Assembly (NCBI GenBank): GCA_963675055.2
Contig: CAXXJE010000005.1
Location: 496,001 to 560,000, forward strand
DNA length: 64,000 bases
Direction of reading: 5' to 3'
Source of the DNA: PGYT01 sp963675055
Lineage (GTDB): Bacteria > Bacteroidota > Ignavibacteria > Ignavibacteriales > Melioribacteraceae
In this document: positions 1-8,904 of the stretch, piece after piece
Layout: each line of letters starts with the position of its first letter
Position numbering within the stretch: the first letter of the stretch is position 1
Program-made: the position numbers and the translations under genes
Notes under the pieces: generated by a model
Database searches by the model: none
What the model saw: only the letters and a program-made list of their open reading frames with translations
What the model was told of the DNA's origin: nothing

Positions 1-516
1 ATTCAGGCCGTTCAGATAAACGAGTATCTGGGAGGTGAGTGTATTTCCGAAGGCGGAAGCAAGTTATTTATAGCTGCATCGGGGTATTTGGGAAGCTTTG
101 TTTTCGGCGCAGTACTGTTTCTCTCAGCATATAATAAAAGGCTTGCAATATGGAGTTGTACTATTATTAGTATTATTCTCTTGTTGTTTACTGCCAATTT
201 TATGTATGGCGGAATAGGTATTGCACTTTCAATGATGTACACTGTTCTTCTGTTTCTGTCACCGCGTTTTTTCAAACCGGTTGCCAATACATATTTACTG
301 AAGGTGCTCGGCTTGGTAAGTATTCTCTACGTACTTATAGACATAAAAGAAGACCTGTTAACTCTCCGCATTCAGCCTTCCGACGCACAACTCCTTGCGG
401 ATATGACCGGAATACCATCTTATGTATATGGATTCGTCTGGTTAATAATCTCTGTTTTAGCATTAGGATTGATGCTGCGGCATGCATACCGCGAAGGTTA
501 TAAAAAAATCAGTTAG
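1..516 (+). CDS. C-terminal part of an M50B-like integral membrane protein (partial)
   Basis: The frame is open from the first base of the window, so the true start lies outside it; 171 residues are visible. The first third reads ...NEYLGGECISEGG... followed by GYLGSFVFGAVLF, the pattern seen after the catalytic part of Peptidase M50B-like membrane proteins. Four or five hydrophobic segments follow. No HEXXH zinc motif is present in the visible part; it would be expected upstream. The stop overlaps the end of the convergent transporter gene by 8 bp. An internal TTG at 88 could act as a start, but continuity to the edge and the family match argue against it. Family assignment is by motif recall only. 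Confidence 0.6.
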   Translation: MQAVQINEYLGGECISEGGSKLFIAASGYLGSFVFGAVLFLSAYNKRLAIWSCTIISIILLLFTANFMYGGIGIALSMMYTVLLFLSPRFFKPVANTYLLKVLGLVSILYVLIDIKEDLLTLRIQPSDAQLLADMTGIPSYVYGFVWLIISVLALGLMLRHAYREGYKKIS

Positions 517-1831
517 CCTGGCTGACTTTCGGATCATCAACTTTGAAGATGAAAAATAATCCGACTACAAAAAACAAACTTACGGAAAGTATCGCAACAG
601 GCTGACTATCCGTTGCATAACTTACAAGTCCGAAAACTAGTGGTCCGAGTACAGCAGAACTCTTTCCGAAGAATGAATAGAATCCGAAGAACTCGGTTTT
701 CTTCTCATCTGGCGTCAACTTTGACATAAGACTCCGGCTCGTGGACTGAGTTGCTCCCATCACGCTCCCGGCAAGTAACCCTATAATATAAAAACTGTAT
801 CGCTGAGTTTCAAAGAGTTCCATTGAGGTTATCGAACTAAACAGTTTAACAAGATAATACTCCTGATTACTTGTAGCGAAGGCAAGTATCATCGTAAATA
901 TCCAGATAAACAGTGTACTGATGAGAGTCTTCTTTTGTCCCACGGAATCGGACAGAATTCCAAAACCAGCCGCACCCAGGATGGCAGTAGTCTGTACAAT
1001 AACAAAGAATATCGCCAGCTCAGTAAATGAAAAATTCAGCGTAGACTTTGCATAATTACCTGAAAAAAATATTACGGTATTTACTCCTTCAATATAGAAG
1101 AAAAAAGACAGCAGGAACATACTCAGATTTTTATACTGCCGTAGGTGGGTAACGGTATAAGTTACCCTTTTCAGACCAATTTTGAAATATGATTCACTCC
1201 GCTGCATGCTTTTCCTGGAATCGCCCAGTACAAAAAACAACGGCATAGCAAACACCAAAAAGAAAAGTGCCGATAACGGGAAGGTTTCCTTTATCTGTCC
1301 GGCCTGAATAAACGGGAATGCCAGTGCAAGTGTTACAAGTGCCCCGAGGTAACCCATTGCGAAACCATATCCGCTAACTCGTCCATAATTTTTAGGGGAA
1401 GTAAGTTCCGGAAGATATGCATCATAGAAAACAAGTCCGGCTTCGAATCCGATATTAGCAAGAACGAATAGAATTACTGCAACAGCAATTGTACCCTCAC
1501 CTGTAAAATAAAGAAGTGAGCAGGAGATAATCGATAACAATGTGAAAAACAATAGAAATCGCTTTTTGCCCGCTGAATAATCTGCAATAGCTCCCATTAT
1601 GGGTGAGACAATTGCGGTTATAATCATCGAGAGACTGACTCCGATACTCCAGTACAAGTCGCCTATTGATTCCCCTTGGCTGATTGTTTCTTTAAAGTAG
1701 ACGGCAAACAGAAAAGTTACGATTACAATGGAATATGAGGTATTCGCAAAGTCGAAGAGAGTCCAGACGAATATTCTGAACTTGTTTTTCTTGTCATCAC
1801 TGTTTTGGTTGTTTCGGGATGCTTTCCTCAA
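509..1831 (-). CDS. MFS transporter, UMF1 (Atg22-like) family
   Basis: A 440-residue polytopic protein with about twelve hydrophobic segments. The N-terminal motif FVWTLFDFANTSYSIVIVTF is characteristic of the UMF1/Atg22-like branch of the major facilitator superfamily. Substrates of this family in bacteria are mostly unknown; export of amino acids or other small solutes is possible. Translation probably starts at a TTG preceded by AGAGGA at 5 nt, which places the start 35 bp inside the end of nusB, so the two are likely translationally coupled. The last 8 bp overlap the convergent membrane-protein gene. No soluble domain is attached. Confidence 0.82.
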   Translation of the reverse strand: MRKASRNNQNSDDKKNKFRIFVWTLFDFANTSYSIVIVTFLFAVYFKETISQGESIGDLYWSIGVSLSMIITAIVSPIMGAIADYSAGKKRFLLFFTLLSIISCSLLYFTGEGTIAVAVILFVLANIGFEAGLVFYDAYLPELTSPKNYGRVSGYGFAMGYLGALVTLALAFPFIQAGQIKETFPLSALFFLVFAMPLFFVLGDSRKSMQRSESYFKIGLKRVTYTVTHLRQYKNLSMFLLSFFFYIEGVNTVIFFSGNYAKSTLNFSFTELAIFFVIVQTTAILGAAGFGILSDSVGQKKTLISTLFIWIFTMILAFATSNQEYYLVKLFSSITSMELFETQRYSFYIIGLLAGSVMGATQSTSRSLMSKLTPDEKKTEFFGFYSFFGKSSAVLGPLVFGLVSYATDSQPVAILSVSLFFVVGLFFIFKVDDPKVSQAN

Positions 1832-2288
1832 TCAGTCCTCTTCCGGATTTCTTAAGTTTACCTTCTTTTCTAAGGTCGGATAAAATTGCATCGAGAATAC
1901 CATTGATAAATTTACCGCTGTTGGAAGTACTGAATTCCTTTGCGATTTCAATGGCTTCATTTATAGATACTTTCGGCGGGATGTCATCAAAATACAGTAT
2001 TTCACAAATTCCCATTTGCAGTAAAATCCTGTCAATAATTGCAATGCGATCCATTTCCCAATTAGCGACTCTTTCACTAATTTTATCTTCAAGGTAATCA
2101 AAGTTTGCCATGATCTTAAATATCATTTTCCTGGCAAATTCTCTGTCGTTTTCGTTGTCCACATCAGCTAAAATTGAGTTCAACAAAACTTCAATCTGGT
2201 CACCGTTCATCCTGTGCGCATAAATTGCCTGCAGCACTCGCTCCCTGGCCATTCTTCGATTCGATTTCTTCGATTTGATACTAAACAT
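1797..2288 (-). CDS. nusB: Transcription antitermination factor NusB
   Basis: A 163-residue protein matching NusB across its length: the N-terminal RRMARERVLQAIYAHRM helix, the central DRIAIIDRILLQMGICEILYF segment and the C-terminal VSINEAIEIAKEFSTSNSG and KFINGILDAI motifs. NusB binds NusE (ribosomal protein S10) and boxA RNA to form the rRNA antitermination complex in the cytoplasm. The C-terminus carries a charged extension of about 20 residues that overlaps the downstream transporter gene. The first gene upstream is leucine dehydrogenase, 55 bp away, with no clear terminator between them. Confidence 0.95.
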   Translation of the reverse strand: MFSIKSKKSNRRMARERVLQAIYAHRMNGDQIEVLLNSILADVDNENDREFARKMIFKIMANFDYLEDKISERVANWEMDRIAIIDRILLQMGICEILYFDDIPPKVSINEAIEIAKEFSTSNSGKFINGILDAILSDLRKEGKLKKSGRGLIEESIPKQPKQ

Positions 2289-2343
2289 TAAAATTGACTC
2301 ACTGTTTCAAGTAAATATACATTATTGATTTATTATAATAAAA

Positions 2344-3453
2344 TTATCTTCCGGTTAATTCATTAAGTCTGCCGCTGAAGCTGGAGGAACCGGAATATAT
2401 ATTTCTAATGCGGCTGATATTCCTGAGTCTCTCTTCCGCCAGTAAATTAGAAGCAACATTAGTTGGAATTTGATCTATTGAGGACATTTTAAGAACCTTC
2501 TTAACTATATCGTAAATACCCTCAGCCTGTTTCATTGCTCTGTCCTGCCTGTAACCTTCAAGCTCGTTAGCAACATTAATTAACCCACCCGCATTTATAA
2601 CGTAATCAGGGGCATACAATATTCCCCTTTTCATAAGTTCATTGCCATGCTCTTCAGTTTCAAGTTGATTATTAGCCCCCCCGGCAATAATCTCGAACTT
2701 GAATTGATCCAAAGTTTCTTTGTTGATAATTGATCCGAGTGCACATGGGGAAAATATTTCGGCATCTATTTTATAGATTTCATCAGGTTTCACTACATGT
2801 GCTTTAATCAGTTTTGTTACCGCATTGATCTTATCTTCGTTTATATCGGTAATATAAATCTCGGCTTCTTCATTATAAAGATACTCAGCAAGATGTCCGG
2901 CAACCTGTCCGGCTCCCTGAATAGCGACTTTTCTACCACGTAATGAATCTGTACCCCACTTTTCGTGCGCGCAGGCTTTCATGCCGACGTATACGCCATA
3001 AGCGGTAACCGGAGTAGGATCTCCTGAGCCTCCGATAGCTTTTGAAATGCCGGTTACATACTTTGATTCCATCCTTGCATATTCCATATCACGTACATCA
3101 GTTCCGACATCTTCAGCAGCGATAAACCTTCCCGCCAAACCTTCAACAAACTTCCCGAACGTTCTAAACAGCATTTCCGATTTTTGAGTTGCTGAATCAC
3201 CAATAATTACAGCTTTACCGCCGCCGAAATTCAAACCGGCAATCGCGGCTTTATAAGTCATTCCCCTCGATAGTCGTAATGCATCTTTCACAGCTTCGTC
3301 GGTACTTCGGTAATTCCACATTCTTGTCCCGCCCAAAGCAGGACCCAGGGTTGTGTCATGAATCGCTATAATACATTTTAGTCCGGATTCCTTATTATTG
3401 CAATAGATCAACTGTTCATGACCATCATTTTCCAGCATTTCAAATGTTTCCAT
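2344..3453 (-). CDS. bcd: Leucine (branched-chain/Phe/Val) dehydrogenase
   Basis: A 369-residue NAD-dependent amino acid dehydrogenase that reversibly deaminates leucine, valine or isoleucine to the 2-oxo acid. The family motifs are intact: GPALGGTRMW near the N-terminus, the catalytic-lysine segment GMTYKAAIAGLNFGGGKAVI, the catalytic Asp in AAEDVGTDVRDM, and the dinucleotide-binding GAGQVAGHLAEYL. I chose the ATG at 3453 (METFEML...) because GGAG lies 8 nt upstream and homologues begin here; an in-frame start 57 nt further upstream would add an unlikely tail. It fits the large branched-chain biosynthetic operon elsewhere in the window, acting on its products. Leucine is the likeliest preferred substrate but specificity is inferred. 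Confidence 0.9.
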   Translation of the reverse strand: METFEMLENDGHEQLIYCNNKESGLKCIIAIHDTTLGPALGGTRMWNYRSTDEAVKDALRLSRGMTYKAAIAGLNFGGGKAVIIGDSATQKSEMLFRTFGKFVEGLAGRFIAAEDVGTDVRDMEYARMESKYVTGISKAIGGSGDPTPVTAYGVYVGMKACAHEKWGTDSLRGRKVAIQGAGQVAGHLAEYLYNEEAEIYITDINEDKINAVTKLIKAHVVKPDEIYKIDAEIFSPCALGSIINKETLDQFKFEIIAGGANNQLETEEHGNELMKRGILYAPDYVINAGGLINVANELEGYRQDRAMKQAEGIYDIVKKVLKMSSIDQIPTNVASNLLAEERLRNISRIRNIYSGSSSFSGRLNELTGR

Positions 3454-3558
3454 CTTAACGCTCCGGTATAAAAATACGACTTGTTTGTAATTAGCAGAAT
3501 CCGGATTCAAACCGGTCGCTAAGTATATGATTATATGATAAAAACCCTTTAATAAAAA

Positions 3559-4572
3559 CTATATTCCGAAAATCCAGAATAATAACAAAGCAACACTTTC
3601 CCTGAACCTGTAATATAACAACTTTTCCCATCTTAATTTGTGTTCCGAAGAGCTGGGAATAGCAGAAATATTAAAAAACTTACTAATTTCAGAAATCCTG
3701 GGCAGATGAAAGGAATCAGAGATAAGGATAATTTGTCGCTTCCTTTTTTTATATTCTTCCTGGTGCGAATAAATATATTTAATCTGTTCTGTTGTATTTG
3801 AGGTTTGATCCTCTCTGATAACTCTGGAAGAATCCACACCCATTTCAACAAGCATATTGTACGCAGACTGCGCCTCGCTCAACTCTCCCGGAGCATTTCC
3901 ACCGGTAACCTGGATTAACGAAATTCTCTCTTGCTTAAATAGTTTTTCAGCCTGTTTTATCCTGTCCTGGAACATTGGACTCGGTTTATTATTACTCCAG
4001 ACCGCAGCGCCGAAAACAATTCCAACATTATTATAAGTATTTATTTTCGGACTCCCGTTAAAGTTCAGAGCATGCAGGAAAGCAACGAATAGCAGTAAAA
4101 CAATTATCAGTATGGAGAATACTATACTTCGCAATCTAACAACGGTATTATAAAACAAAGGCAGCCACAGCATTCCGATTAAAAACAAGAGATAACTCTT
4201 ACTCACAATTAAAAGAACACCTATCCAGATTTTTTTTACCGGGTAACCAAGAAGATATGTATCGAGAAAATCGACTTTGATATAACTAAAGATAAATACG
4301 AATACATAAGGAAGAAGTATGACTATTGCAGTGGAAATATAGGTATACTTATAGTTCGACCATATTTTGAGACCAATAAGCCTTTGAATAAAAATACCTA
4401 GAACCGCAATAATGGTTATAATAAAGTTAATAATGTTTCCGGTATAAGCAAGATTGAACTGCTTAAAAGGGAGTACATTAGTATAGTATTTATAGTACGA
4501 AATAAGAAATAACTCAAGCAGTACTACTAATAGAAGAAAGAAGAGCGTAGAATTTTCAAATCTCTGTTTCAT
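3559..4572 (-). CDS. YdcF/SanA-like protein with N-terminal membrane region
   Basis: About 337 residues. The N-terminal half holds four or five hydrophobic segments; the C-terminal half is a DUF218 (YdcF/SanA) domain with VGIVFGAAVWSNNKPSPMFQ, the VTGGNAPGELSEA loop and ISDSFHLPR. Members of this family are linked to envelope biogenesis (SanA, ElyC), but the reaction is not known. The start is uncertain: an ATG at 4581 lies directly after the ABC gene stop with no room for a ribosome site, while the ATG at 4572 has AGGGA 9 nt upstream, so I prefer the latter. It is tightly spaced behind the ABC ATPase gene and probably co-transcribed with it. Confidence 0.8.
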   Translation of the reverse strand: MKQRFENSTLFFLLLVVLLELFLISYYKYYTNVLPFKQFNLAYTGNIINFIITIIAVLGIFIQRLIGLKIWSNYKYTYISTAIVILLPYVFVFIFSYIKVDFLDTYLLGYPVKKIWIGVLLIVSKSYLLFLIGMLWLPLFYNTVVRLRSIVFSILIIVLLLFVAFLHALNFNGSPKINTYNNVGIVFGAAVWSNNKPSPMFQDRIKQAEKLFKQERISLIQVTGGNAPGELSEAQSAYNMLVEMGVDSSRVIREDQTSNTTEQIKYIYSHQEEYKKRKRQIILISDSFHLPRISEISKFFNISAIPSSSEHKLRWEKLLYYRFRESVALLLFWIFGI

Positions 4573-4584
4573 TGAACTCATTCC

Positions 4585-5364
4585 CTACGGCTTAATAACT
4601 ATAGACATATTTTCATCGCTCCGGAGAGTTACCTCAGAGTCAATTTCAAAAACTTTTTTGATGTTATCTTCAGTCAGAATATTTCTGATAGAATCATCAT
4701 GAACAATTTGACCATGGTCCATTAAGATACCTCTTCGACAAAAATTCGCGGATAAATTCAGGTCATGCGAAACGGCAAGAATTGTAATATCCATCTCAGT
4801 GTTAAGCTTACGAAGAAGCTGATAAATAGAAATCTGATGTTTAATGTCCAGATGCGAGTTCGGTTCATCAAGCAATATAATTTCCGGTTCCTGAACAAGA
4901 GCCCTTGCAATAAAAGCTCTCTGGGCTTCACCGCCGGAGACTTCATTTATTCCCTTGCTGGCAATATGTGATAGTTCAAGCATATCCAGTGCGTTTTGAA
5001 TTTTTTCATGATCTTCCCTGGTTTCAAATCCCATTATGCCAAGATAGGGGGTACGACCCATCGCAATAATCTCGTATAAAGTATATGGAAATATTGTCGC
5101 AGAGGCTTGTGGAACAAAGGCAATCCTGGCTGCAATTTCCTGTTTTTTAAGATTATTCAAACCGGTTCCCAGCAGATTCACAACTCCCTTTTGAGGCTTT
5201 ATGAGTCCCGAGACTATCTTCAGCAAGGTGGATTTACCGGAACCATTTGGTCCGAATATGCCAATAAATTCACCTTTGCCAATATCTATCGTTATATCAG
5301 CAAGAGTGTAATCCTGTTGAACTCCGGCCGGATATGTAAAATATATATTCTTTATCTCTAACAT
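4585..5364 (-). CDS. ABC transporter ATP-binding protein, iron-siderophore/cobalamin type
   Basis: A 259-residue nucleotide-binding subunit. Walker A is GPNGSGKST, the Q-loop lies in FVPQASAT, the ABC signature is VSGGEAQRAFIARAL, and Walker B is IILLDEPNSHLD followed by the switch His in AVSHDLNLSANFC. The SHLD variant and overall pattern match FecE/BtuD-type importers of iron chelates, haem or vitamin B12. No permease or binding-protein gene lies beside it in this window, so the ATPase is an orphan locally and must work with subunits encoded elsewhere, if it is an importer at all. The YdcF-like gene follows within a few bases. Confidence 0.85.
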   Translation of the reverse strand: MLEIKNIYFTYPAGVQQDYTLADITIDIGKGEFIGIFGPNGSGKSTLLKIVSGLIKPQKGVVNLLGTGLNNLKKQEIAARIAFVPQASATIFPYTLYEIIAMGRTPYLGIMGFETREDHEKIQNALDMLELSHIASKGINEVSGGEAQRAFIARALVQEPEIILLDEPNSHLDIKHQISIYQLLRKLNTEMDITILAVSHDLNLSANFCRRGILMDHGQIVHDDSIRNILTEDNIKKVFEIDSEVTLRSDENMSIVIKP

Positions 5365-5488
5365 ATTAATTCATTTAAGGTCAGTAAAAATACGAAAATC
5401 CACGGCGGGTATCCTGATTAATAGGAAATAAATGATCATGCTTAAACTAAGAGGAACGGACAATTGCTTTCGATGTTACTCGATATAT

Positions 5489-5517
5489 AAGTAAACCGGG
5501 AATAACCCGGTCTACTT
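5489..5517 (-). terminator. Hairpin downstream of the RND efflux operon
   Basis: Just past the stop of the RND gene, on the minus strand, ACCGGG TTATT CCCGGT forms a GC-rich stem that can extend outward through AAGT/ACTT. The following run of T is poor, so this may be an imperfect intrinsic terminator or an RNA-stabilising hairpin. It is the only such structure before the ABC gene. Confidence 0.4.
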
Positions 5518-5529
5518 AAAAATAAATCA

Positions 5530-8500
5530 TCATCTCTTATGAGATAGTCGTGAAAAACTTGCTCTAAACGCAGCAGGCATATCTGCCAGAGCAGCGTACA
5601 TAACCGGAACGATAACAAGTGTTAGAACCGTTCCGAAAAGCAGACCGAAAATTACAGCAACACCCATTGAACGCCAGAACTCAGCTTCGGCTCCTCCGCT
5701 TTCGAACGAAAGAGTGTAAAGATCAAAACCAAATCCAAAAGTAAGAGGAATTAACCCGAGTATAGTAGTTAGTGCCGTGAGAGTAACCGGTCGGAATCTT
5801 CTAATGCCCGCGCCTATCGCCGCATCCCTGCTACTGATCCCCCTCTTCTTCAGAATGTTAATGTAATCTATAAGAACTATATTATTGTTAACAACAACAC
5901 CGGCAAGACTTATTACTCCAATCCCGGTCATAATAACACCAAACGGCATTGCGAATACAATAAGTCCGATGAATACACCAATAAGTGAAATAAGCACTGC
6001 AGCCATAATCATAACCGGCTGGCTCAACGAGTTAAACTGTATAACAAGAATTAAAAAGATACCAAAGAAAGATATCATAAAAGCTCTCGACAGAAATTCT
6101 TCAGCTTTCTTCTGTTCCTCACTTTGTCCTGTATATTCAATTGAATAATCCTGAGGCAGCTCGAAGTCAGCTAACTTCGCCTGTACATTTGCCAGCACAT
6201 CGTTTGCATTGTATTCGGCATCAACATTGCCTGAAACAGTAACAACACGTTTAAGATCCTTTCTTCTTATCGCACCCGGTCCTGTATCATACTTTATATC
6301 CGCAACACTCATCAACGGAACGCTTTTAGTCTTACCCTGTTTGTTGTTGTAATTAATTCTCATATTCCGCAACACCTCAACATTCTCGCGCTGATTCTTT
6401 TTCAACCTGACTGTGATATCGTATTCTTCGTCGTTGATTCTGTACTTGGAAGCCTCAAAACCATTAATAGCTGTTCGAATTGAATTAGCGATAATCGTAG
6501 TGTTCATACCATAAAGAGCAGCTTTTTCGCGATCAATTACAACTCTGACTTCAGGGCGTCCGCCATCGTAATTATCTTTAAGATCTACAACACCGGGTAC
6601 ATCAACAACTTCGGCTTTAACTAAATCAGTCAACCTGCCGAGTACGCTGAAATCATCTCCTATAATTTCTATATTTACAGGCGCTCCAACCGGCGGGCCG
6701 TTTTCTTCCTTCTTAACTTCTATCTCCGCACCGGGGATGTCAAGCACTGCTTCCCTAATCTTATCTGCAGTCAGACTTGATGACTGTGCTCTGTTATTAA
6801 AATCAACAAACTGAACGGTAATTGTACTTTTGTTAGGCGTCGAACCTCCGCCGCCGTCAAAAGGATTATTGGAACTTCCTACATTCGCAACATATTCTCT
6901 CACGTCAACCTGAGCGAACGGTTCAAGCCGCTTTTCAATTTGCGCGGCAATTCTATTCGACATCTCAATATTAGTACCACTTGGACTTTCTACATTTACA
7001 TAAATTCGCTCCGGGTCAGTTGTAGGGAAAAACTCTACCCCATGATCGAACTCTTTATATAGATTAATTATAAGAACCAGCAGAATCATAGTTCCGGTTA
7101 GAACTCTAAGTCTCGGATTTTTGAAGACCCAAAGTACGCCCAATCCCGCAAGCACACCAAGTATTAATACTATGGAGTTGGGAACGGCAGGTACATTAAG
7201 CAGTGATGAAATTACTACAAGGTAAACAATCATTGCCAACAGTCCGAACCAAGTATGTTTGCTGACCGGTTTTTTAGGATCACGCTCTTCACCGATGGCA
7301 GCCTTCAGGAATGATTCATATTTGTTTAATGTTCCGGGAAGCATCTTCTCGTTGGAATACTTAGTAAGCTTATTCATCGGAGCGAAAACCTTGCCGATAA
7401 AAGAGGATGATTCACCGCTTGTTTCCTCAACCTTCATATATTTCGATGCAACAACCGGGTTTATTACCAGAGCAACAAACAGAGATGATGCGAGTGTGAC
7501 GATAAGAGTCAGGGGAAGATAACTCATAAAATCACCGACCACTCCCGGCCAGAACATTAACGGACCGAATGCCATCACTGTAGTAAGTGTTGATGTCGTA
7601 ATCGGCCAGGCAACTTCTCGCGCACCAAGCTTGGCGGCATCCATTAAACTGTTGCCTTCCTCGAGAAACTTATAAATATTTTCAATTATTACGATGGCAT
7701 TGTCAACAAGCATTCCCAGAGCAAGTATCAGTGAAAAAAGTACAACGAAATTTAGAGTGATGCCGATAGATGACAACACAATGAACGAGATAAGCATACT
7801 CAATGGTATTGCGATTGCTACAAAGAAAGCATTTCGCAGGCCTAGTAGTGTAAATAACACTAGTAATACCAGTACCAATCCGGAAAATATATTATTCTCA
7901 AGATTCTTAACACTTCTCTTTATATCCGTTGACTGGTCAACCGTAATTGTAAACTGAACAGTCGAAGGCATGTTGGCTTCGTAATCATCAATTATTGCTT
8001 TAACCTCGTTGGCAATATCAATAATATTCGCGCCGAGTCTTTTACTAACATTAATAGTAACACAGTCAATCTCATTTAACCTTGCATAGGTGGTTCGCTC
8101 CTCGAAGGAATAATCAACATCTGCCACATCACGGACATAGATTGGTCTTCCTTCCTCGATCTTAACAATCAGATCCTCGATCACGAATGGTTCATTGAAC
8201 TCACCCGGAACACGAACGAGAAAGCTTGACGCATTTACATCAATAAGTCCGCCGGGTATAGTCCGGTTTTCATTTGAAATAGCATCAATTACATCGGCAA
8301 ATCGGATGTTATAATGAAATAATTTATCCATGTCAACATCTACTTTTACCTCGCGCTCAAGTCCCCCGCTTATCTTAACTTCAAGCACACCTTCAACATT
8401 CTCAATATCATCTTTCATATCATCGGCAATGTCTTTCAATTTCACAAGTCCGGCAGCGCCGGAAATATTGAAAGTAATTATCGGGAACTCGGAAAAATTT

Positions 8501-8892
8501 ATTTCGGTTATAATTGGTTTTTCAACATCATCCGGAAGTTCCGATTCAGCTTTGTTAACCTTGTCTCTTACTTTTTGCAGCGCGTCATCTATGTCGTAAC
8601 CGCTCTCAAATTCAACGCGTACAAGGGAATACCCTTCGAACGAGGACGAAGATATTTCCTTTACTTCGCTTATGCCATTGATCTCTTTCTCAATCGGCTG
8701 AGTAATCAGTGACTCAATATCCTCGGGTGAAACACCGAAATAAGGAGTAGAAACAATAACCAGAGGAATTTGAACATCCGGCGAAGCTTCTCTTGGAAGG
8801 TTCACATAAGATGTAATCCCTGTAAGCACTATTATAAAAATCAGTATAAAAACGGATGTCCTGTTATCTATACTTACATCTGTAATTTTCAT
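5530..8892 (-). CDS. RND efflux pump inner-membrane permease (AcrB-like)
   Basis: An 1120-residue resistance-nodulation-division transporter with the usual twofold repeat: a first membrane helix at the very N-terminus (TSVFILIFIIVLTGITSYV), a large periplasmic loop, a block of helices, a second loop and a C-terminal helix block. It should expel drugs, lipids or other amphiphiles in exchange for protons, as part of a tripartite pump with the two downstream proteins. In the fourth helix the motif is GMLVDNAIVIIENI (Asp near residue 396), where classical AcrB has two adjacent Asp; here the second is Asn. The C-terminal block holds the matching GVVVNNNIVLIDYIN. About 100 residues longer than AcrB, including a central hydrophobic insertion near residues 560-620. 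Last gene of the TetR-TolC-MFP-RND operon. Confidence 0.93.
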   Translation of the reverse strand: MKITDVSIDNRTSVFILIFIIVLTGITSYVNLPREASPDVQIPLVIVSTPYFGVSPEDIESLITQPIEKEINGISEVKEISSSSFEGYSLVRVEFESGYDIDDALQKVRDKVNKAESELPDDVEKPIITEINFSEFPIITFNISGAAGLVKLKDIADDMKDDIENVEGVLEVKISGGLEREVKVDVDMDKLFHYNIRFADVIDAISNENRTIPGGLIDVNASSFLVRVPGEFNEPFVIEDLIVKIEEGRPIYVRDVADVDYSFEERTTYARLNEIDCVTINVSKRLGANIIDIANEVKAIIDDYEANMPSTVQFTITVDQSTDIKRSVKNLENNIFSGLVLVLLVLFTLLGLRNAFFVAIAIPLSMLISFIVLSSIGITLNFVVLFSLILALGMLVDNAIVIIENIYKFLEEGNSLMDAAKLGAREVAWPITTSTLTTVMAFGPLMFWPGVVGDFMSYLPLTLIVTLASSLFVALVINPVVASKYMKVEETSGESSSFIGKVFAPMNKLTKYSNEKMLPGTLNKYESFLKAAIGEERDPKKPVSKHTWFGLLAMIVYLVVISSLLNVPAVPNSIVLILGVLAGLGVLWVFKNPRLRVLTGTMILLVLIINLYKEFDHGVEFFPTTDPERIYVNVESPSGTNIEMSNRIAAQIEKRLEPFAQVDVREYVANVGSSNNPFDGGGGSTPNKSTITVQFVDFNNRAQSSSLTADKIREAVLDIPGAEIEVKKEENGPPVGAPVNIEIIGDDFSVLGRLTDLVKAEVVDVPGVVDLKDNYDGGRPEVRVVIDREKAALYGMNTTIIANSIRTAINGFEASKYRINDEEYDITVRLKKNQRENVEVLRNMRINYNNKQGKTKSVPLMSVADIKYDTGPGAIRRKDLKRVVTVSGNVDAEYNANDVLANVQAKLADFELPQDYSIEYTGQSEEQKKAEEFLSRAFMISFFGIFLILVIQFNSLSQPVMIMAAVLISLIGVFIGLIVFAMPFGVIMTGIGVISLAGVVVNNNIVLIDYINILKKRGISSRDAAIGAGIRRFRPVTLTALTTILGLIPLTFGFGFDLYTLSFESGGAEAEFWRSMGVAVIFGLLFGTVLTLVIVPVMYAALADMPAAFRASFSRLSHKR

Positions 8893-8904
8893 TCGTAATT
8901 TTCC

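Noticed and set aside
88..516. A TTG-initiated 142-residue gene
   Set aside because: The frame is open to the window edge and the upstream residues match the same M50-like family, so this is the end of a longer gene.
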